A stretch of DNA of 9,561 nt from Actinomycetota bacterium (lineage in GTDB: Bacteria; Actinomycetota; Actinomycetes; S36-B12; UBA10799): contig JAUPKM010000119.1 of NCBI GenBank assembly GCA_030837445.1, forward strand, positions 1-9,561, given 5' to 3'. The position numbers and the translations under genes are program-made. Below are positions 7,011 through 9,561 of this stretch, piece by piece. The notes beneath the pieces are model-generated. The model was not told where the DNA came from and ran no database searches. It saw only the letters and a program-made list of their open reading frames with translations. Within the stretch, counting starts at the first letter, position 1; each line of letters begins with the position of its first letter.

Positions 7011-7014
7011 TAGT

Positions 7015-7092
7015 CGATTCTCCTGGGAATCGGATCGGCGGCACCGTCGATCTGGATCGTCGGCCTAGCCCCGGTCGCGCATGGCGCGACCG
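7015..7092 (+). terminator. Hairpins after the receptor-kinase gene; GC-rich terminator candidate
   Basis: Three inverted repeats follow the stop codon. CGATTC (7015-7020) pairs with GAATCG (7027-7032). CCG-CGAT (7044-7050, one mismatch) pairs with ATCG-CGG (7056-7063). A strong 9-bp perfect stem joins CGGTCGCGC (7072-7080) and GCGCGACCG (7084-7092) around a three-base ATG loop. The last is the most stable local structure in this stretch. None is followed by a U-tract. Actinobacterial terminators often lack one, so termination is plausible but unproven. Confidence 0.45.
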
Positions 7093-7423
7093 AACCGACC
7101 GGCCGGATGCTCACGGGCGACCGCAGCGGCAAGTGACTGTTCGCCTCCTGCACCCCGGTGGCCCGTGGACCCATCAGCCGCGTGCCAGAAGTGCGGGCGA
7201 CTGGCCAAGCCCGACTGGCACGGGGACCGCGCAATAGCACCGGATTACTCGTCCGATGCACTAGTCAGTCCCCTCACGTAAGAACACCCGATCGCACGTC
7301 AGGTCCTGCCCATCTCCCGCGGATCGTCCCCTACAGGGCGACTTCAACGCCCATCGACCGAGCCGACGACACCCCTCCGCCCTGTCCCTTAGCGATGCTG
7401 CGGCCTGGGCCGAATGAGAGCTG
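7093..7423. other. Non-coding stretch between two convergent genes
   Basis: It lies between the 3' ends of the receptor kinase (plus) and the zinc-ribbon gene (minus). Open frames here have irregular third-position composition and no ribosome sites or recognisable motifs, so I call no gene. The only structure noted is a weak GC-rich inverted repeat, CGGCC/GGCCG (7401-7412), just past the minus-strand gene end, which could be part of its terminator. Confidence 0.5.
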
Positions 7424-7737
7424 CTACTCGCCCATGTAGATCAGAGCCAGAAGGCCGCCGGCGACCAGTTGAAGAATGATCACCACGCCGATGAACCGGA
7501 GCCACATGACGATCTCGCGCAGGTGGGCCTCGGAAGCCTGACCGCCATCGGCCCTAGACGAGGACTTCTCCCCAAGTAGTTCGGGGCCATGCCCACAGCC
7601 TCGATCGAGGACGTTCTCGCCGGTGCCGTGGAAGCGGACGGCCCGGCGCTGCCCATGGGCTGAAGGCATGAGGGGCATGTGATTAGCGAATGACCGAAGT
7701 GCTCGTAGCCGCAGTGAGCGCAGGTCAAGGTCGGCAT
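7424..7737 (-). pseudogene. Small zinc-ribbon membrane protein gene split by a frameshift
   Basis: Two overlapping minus-strand frames look like halves of one gene. The frame from ATG 7737 begins with a zinc-ribbon-like pair, CAHC (Cys6, Cys9) and CPSC (Cys21, Cys24), then a Ser/Ala/Pro linker. Its stop is at 7480, after a stretch of poor codon use. The frame ending at 7424 carries a well-coded C-terminus: EAHLREIVMWLRF and a single hydrophobic helix ending ALIYMGE. Restoring one base at the run of four G on the minus strand (7570-7573) would join them into about 104 residues: zinc ribbon (1-24), linker, one C-terminal membrane helix. That is a common plan for small bacterial proteins of unknown role. 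It could be a true mutation, a sequencing error or programmed slippage; I see no classic slippery heptamer. The start has a modest GACGGGG ribosome site. A weak -10-like TATTGT lies at 7764-7769 (minus). Confidence 0.55.
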
Positions 7738-8078
7738 GTCAACCCCGTCTCGTTGGTCGATTCACAATAGGGCTGGGCCTGTGCCTGTCTCCATCGGAGT
7801 CGACATCCGGTGCAGGCCTGGCCTTCCTCACACCGGGGTCGTCGCAACTCACCGCAGCAGCGGGCATCTCACGGGCGAGGTCACGTGGCGCGCTGGCCCC
7901 AGCACCCGACCGCGGCGTCTGGTGGAGCGGCGTTTCGCATGGATAGGCGTGTCGCCCGCGGGGGCCCGTGACCTCTCGCACGTCTGCGGGGCGTGTGGGG
8001 TCCCCGCATGAGCCAGGGATGGAATCCCCGGCGACGCCGCTCTTGGATGGACGCAGCGGTGAGTGGTGAGGGGGAATG
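7738..8078. other. Divergent intergenic region between zinc-ribbon and DUF4236 genes
   Basis: It separates two divergent starts and should hold both promoters. On the minus strand TATTGT (7764-7769) is a possible -10 for the zinc-ribbon gene, without a convincing -35. Overlapping open frames on both strands translate to Arg/Pro-rich sequence with no motif and are not called. Its right end carries the two hairpins listed separately and the ribosome site GAGGGG (8068-8073) for the DUF4236 gene. Confidence 0.45.
7985..8032 (+). promoter_or_regulatory. Two tandem hairpins upstream of the DUF4236 gene
   Basis: TGCGGGG (7985-7991) pairs perfectly with CCCCGCA (8002-8008) around a ten-base loop. 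Three bases later GCC-A-GGGAT (8012-8020) pairs with ATCCC-C-GGC (8024-8032), eight pairs with one mismatch and a three-base loop. They end about 46 bases before the ATG at 8079, so they may sit in the 5' leader of that mRNA or at its promoter. They match no riboswitch class I know. High GC content makes chance hairpins common here. Confidence 0.3.
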
Positions 8079-8351
8079 ATGGGGTTCGGCTTTCGCGTGG
8101 TCCCCGGAGTGCGTCTGCGGGTCTCGAGTCGCGGGGTGAGTGCCGGCGTCGGGCCCCGGATCGCCCGCGTCAACGTGGGGAGTCGCGGCGGTGTGGGCCT
8201 GTCGTCCGGTATCGGCCCCTTCCAGACTTTCGCGCCGCTCGTCCGTGGCGGCGGGCGCCGATCGACCGGATCACGGGGCCTGTCGTACGCGGCCCAGAAG
8301 GCCGCCGCCGAATGGGAGGTGCGGCGCGCGGAACTGCGGCCAAGCGACTAG
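8079..8351 (+). CDS. DUF4236 domain protein
   Basis: A 90-residue protein that I place in the DUF4236 family (function unknown). The family signature fills the N-terminal half: it opens MGFGFR, continues PGVRLRVSSRGVSAGVGPR (9-27), then ARVNVGSRGG (29-38). This is the usual pattern of short Gly-punctuated beta strands. Many family members continue with a Gly-rich low-complexity or membrane tail; this one ends in an Arg/Gly segment and a charged, probably helical tail (about 69-90) and has no membrane helix. Two adjacent ATGs exist (8076, 8079). The second fits the family N-terminus and gives a five-base spacer from GAGGGG (8068-8073), while the first would be too close. Nothing in the neighbourhood explains its role. 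Confidence 0.75.
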   Translation: MGFGFRVVPGVRLRVSSRGVSAGVGPRIARVNVGSRGGVGLSSGIGPFQTFAPLVRGGGRRSTGSRGLSYAAQKAAAEWEVRRAELRPSD

Positions 8352-8689
8352 CGAGTTGGAGTTCCACATGTCGCCGGTGCCGAGTTCGTCGCGTCCGCAG
8401 GCAGCGGTGGGGAAGTCGGGAGAAGGTGGCGTCGTCAGAGCCAACGCGGTACTCGGCGACCCATGCTGACGGTTCCAAGGAGGCCGCGTGCCCGGTCGTC
8501 CGAATCGAGCGGGTGGCGAAACAGGCTGGCCGCACCGTCCCCCAGATTCCAGGTGGCAAGCCATCGTGTGCTGCATGCCTACCGGCGTCCAGCTTGGCAA
8601 GTGACAAGGAAGTCACCTTCGAGGGTTGTGCATGCTCACGATTGTTGCGATGATCCTGCCTCGCGCCATCGTCGATCAGAGGGCTTGCA
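8352..8689. other. Intergenic stretch before the lipoprotein gene
   Basis: No convincing gene. It contains a near-consensus ribosome site, AAGGAGG (8477-8483), followed after four bases by GTG at 8488 opening a 38-codon frame that stops at 8604; codon use is not gene-like. There is a 5-bp inverted repeat GTGAC/GTCAC (8601-8616). The right end holds a candidate promoter for the lipoprotein gene. Confidence 0.45.
8626..8654 (+). promoter_or_regulatory. Candidate sigma-70-type promoter of the lipoprotein gene
   Basis: TTGTGC (8626-8631) and GATGAT (8649-8654) are separated by 17 bases. They match the -35 and -10 consensus at three and four of six positions. Transcription would start near 8661, leaving a leader of about 29 bases that includes the ribosome site AGAGGG (8678-8683). 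Confidence 0.3.
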
Positions 8690-9487
8690 GTGTCTTCACG
8701 TTTCCGATTGAGACCCCTCGCGGTCGTGCTGTTAGTAGTTGCCAGTGGGCTTGCCGCATGCTCAACCGCTAGTTCATCCACCGAAGGCACCGCGGACTCT
8801 GTTGAATCGACATCCCAGGTCAACGTGGCCCCCTCCACCTCGACTCCCGACCCGGTATCGAGCGAAACCGTGGAGTCCGCACCTCCTACGTCACCTTCCA
8901 GCTACTTCGAAGGCGTACTCCCGATTGTTCTCAAGTACAAGCGGTTTGATGGCTATTCGTATGAGGCGACCATTAGCTCCCTCCCTATGGTGACCGCGGA
9001 GAAGTACGTTGCCGACAGCCCACCTGGATCAGCTCGGGTTGTCTCGACCCTGAACGGCAACTATGCCGCGAACGTTGTCGGCCTTGACGAGGGCCGCAAT
9101 GGTTCTCCACAAAGCCTCGATGTCATCTTGGTTTACTCGACGCCGAGTGAGGAGATGGCACCCGATCTCGGAGGCATCGGTCTGACGCCGCTTTGCAACA
9201 ACGCCTCCGGAGGGGGGTGGAGGTACCTGTGCGGAGTCAGCGGCTCGGAGGGAACGGAGTTCGCCCCCGGCAACGGCCTGGCCTCACCAAACATGCCGGA
9301 AGCCACCGCGGACTACCTGACCACACAGGTCTTCACTGAGGGCAACGCCCAGATCTCTGTCAGTCCGTACGGTGCCAGCGCCTGCCTCCTGATCATCGAC
9401 CCGGTGCGAGGCACTGCGGAGATGAAGGATCTTGCCGGTATCAACACGACAGTCAAAGACGAGTGCCTCGATTTCAGTATTGGCTAG
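8690..9487 (+). CDS. Secreted lipoprotein of unknown function
   Basis: A 265-residue exported lipoprotein. The N-terminus has basic residues (Arg4, Arg6, Arg8), a hydrophobic core (about 9-19) and a lipobox L-A-A-C with the acylated Cys24. Signal peptidase II cleavage there would leave it anchored to the outer face of the membrane. A Ser/Thr/Pro-rich flexible segment (25-70) resembles the spacers that lift actinobacterial lipoproteins off the membrane. The folded part (about 71-265) is not a family I recognise; its four cysteines (169, 181, 232, 259) could form two disulfides. The GTG start at 8690 is supported by AGAGGG (8678-8683) with a six-base spacer and gives an ideal signal peptide. 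A solute-binding or sensor-accessory role is possible but nothing shows it. It is not clearly in an operon with the genes to its left. Confidence 0.8.
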   Translation: MSSRFRLRPLAVVLLVVASGLAACSTASSSTEGTADSVESTSQVNVAPSTSTPDPVSSETVESAPPTSPSSYFEGVLPIVLKYKRFDGYSYEATISSLPMVTAEKYVADSPPGSARVVSTLNGNYAANVVGLDEGRNGSPQSLDVILVYSTPSEEMAPDLGGIGLTPLCNNASGGGWRYLCGVSGSEGTEFAPGNGLASPNMPEATADYLTTQVFTEGNAQISVSPYGASACLLIIDPVRGTAEMKDLAGINTTVKDECLDFSIG

Positions 9488-9561
9488 CGATGCGTCGGAC
9501 CTGTCATCCTCGTGGTGTGGATTCTGGCCTTCTGGTCGGCGTGGATCTGTGAAGCACCAGA
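9488..9561 (+). other. Sequence downstream of the lipoprotein gene, to the window edge
   Basis: No terminator with a U-tract is visible. TCTGGT (9531-9536) and ACCAGA (9556-9561) form a 6-bp inverted repeat that may continue beyond the window. A hydrophobic reading (V-I-L-V-V-W-I-L-A-F-W) in the same frame after the TAG is too short to call. Confidence 0.3.

Noticed and set aside
7739..8173. Minus-strand frame of 144 codons upstream of the zinc-ribbon gene
   Set aside because: It translates to Arg/Pro/Thr-rich sequence with no motif and overlaps the DUF4236 gene start in antisense.
8170..8838. Minus-strand frame of 222 codons across the DUF4236-lipoprotein interval
   Set aside because: It is antisense to two better supported coding regions. 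It is Arg-rich with no ribosome site or recognisable domain.
9488..9561. Hydrophobic continuation of the lipoprotein frame after its TAG, suggesting readthrough or a new membrane gene
   Set aside because: It is only about 20 codons before the window ends, with no start codon and ribosome site pair. It cannot be judged.
1..9561. CRISPR arrays, tRNA or rRNA genes, phage or toxin-antitoxin genes
   Set aside because: No regularly spaced repeats, no cloverleaf or rRNA-like sequence and no phage or toxin families were seen on either strand.

Overview
The window is GC-rich with a strong G/C preference at third codon positions. It carries Ser/Thr protein kinases, an FHA-domain ABC transporter, an actinobacterial-type oligopeptide-binding domain and a DUF4236 protein. 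This points to an actinobacterial chromosome. I cannot name the genus from the sequence.

Layout. Positions 1-54 hold a strong hairpin next to a short coding-like scrap. Positions 117-1586 (minus) encode a soluble Ser/Thr kinase with an unrecognised C-terminal domain. Upstream of it on the same strand, after a 95-base gap, positions 1682-4033 (minus) encode one polypeptide with two FHA domains, an ABCG-type ATPase and six membrane helices, the architecture of Mycobacterium tuberculosis Rv1747. A 130-base divergent intergenic region with a perfect 9-bp inverted repeat separates it from positions 4164-7010 (plus). That gene encodes a 948-residue single-pass receptor: cytoplasmic kinase, Pro-rich linker, one membrane helix, and a complete extracytoplasmic SBP_bac_5 (oligopeptide-binding-protein-like) domain. 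The right third is sparse. It has a small zinc-ribbon plus membrane-helix gene split by an apparent frameshift (7424-7737, minus), a DUF4236 protein (8079-8351, plus) and a secreted lipoprotein of unknown function (8690-9487, plus), separated by three non-coding stretches of about 340-415 bases.

How the genes may work together (inference). In M. tuberculosis the kinase PknF (Rv1746) phosphorylates its neighbour Rv1747, whose FHA domains bind phosphothreonine and control export. Here the same transporter type is flanked by two closely related kinases, and one of them carries a solute-binding protein as its external sensor. The most economical model is a ligand-gated export switch: the extracellular SBP domain senses a peptide-like or other small solute, the kinase is activated, and phosphothreonine-FHA contacts tune the exporter. 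The second, soluble kinase would relay or modulate the signal. No importer permease is encoded in the window, so the SBP domain looks like a sensor and not a transport component. The right-hand genes show no clear link to this module.
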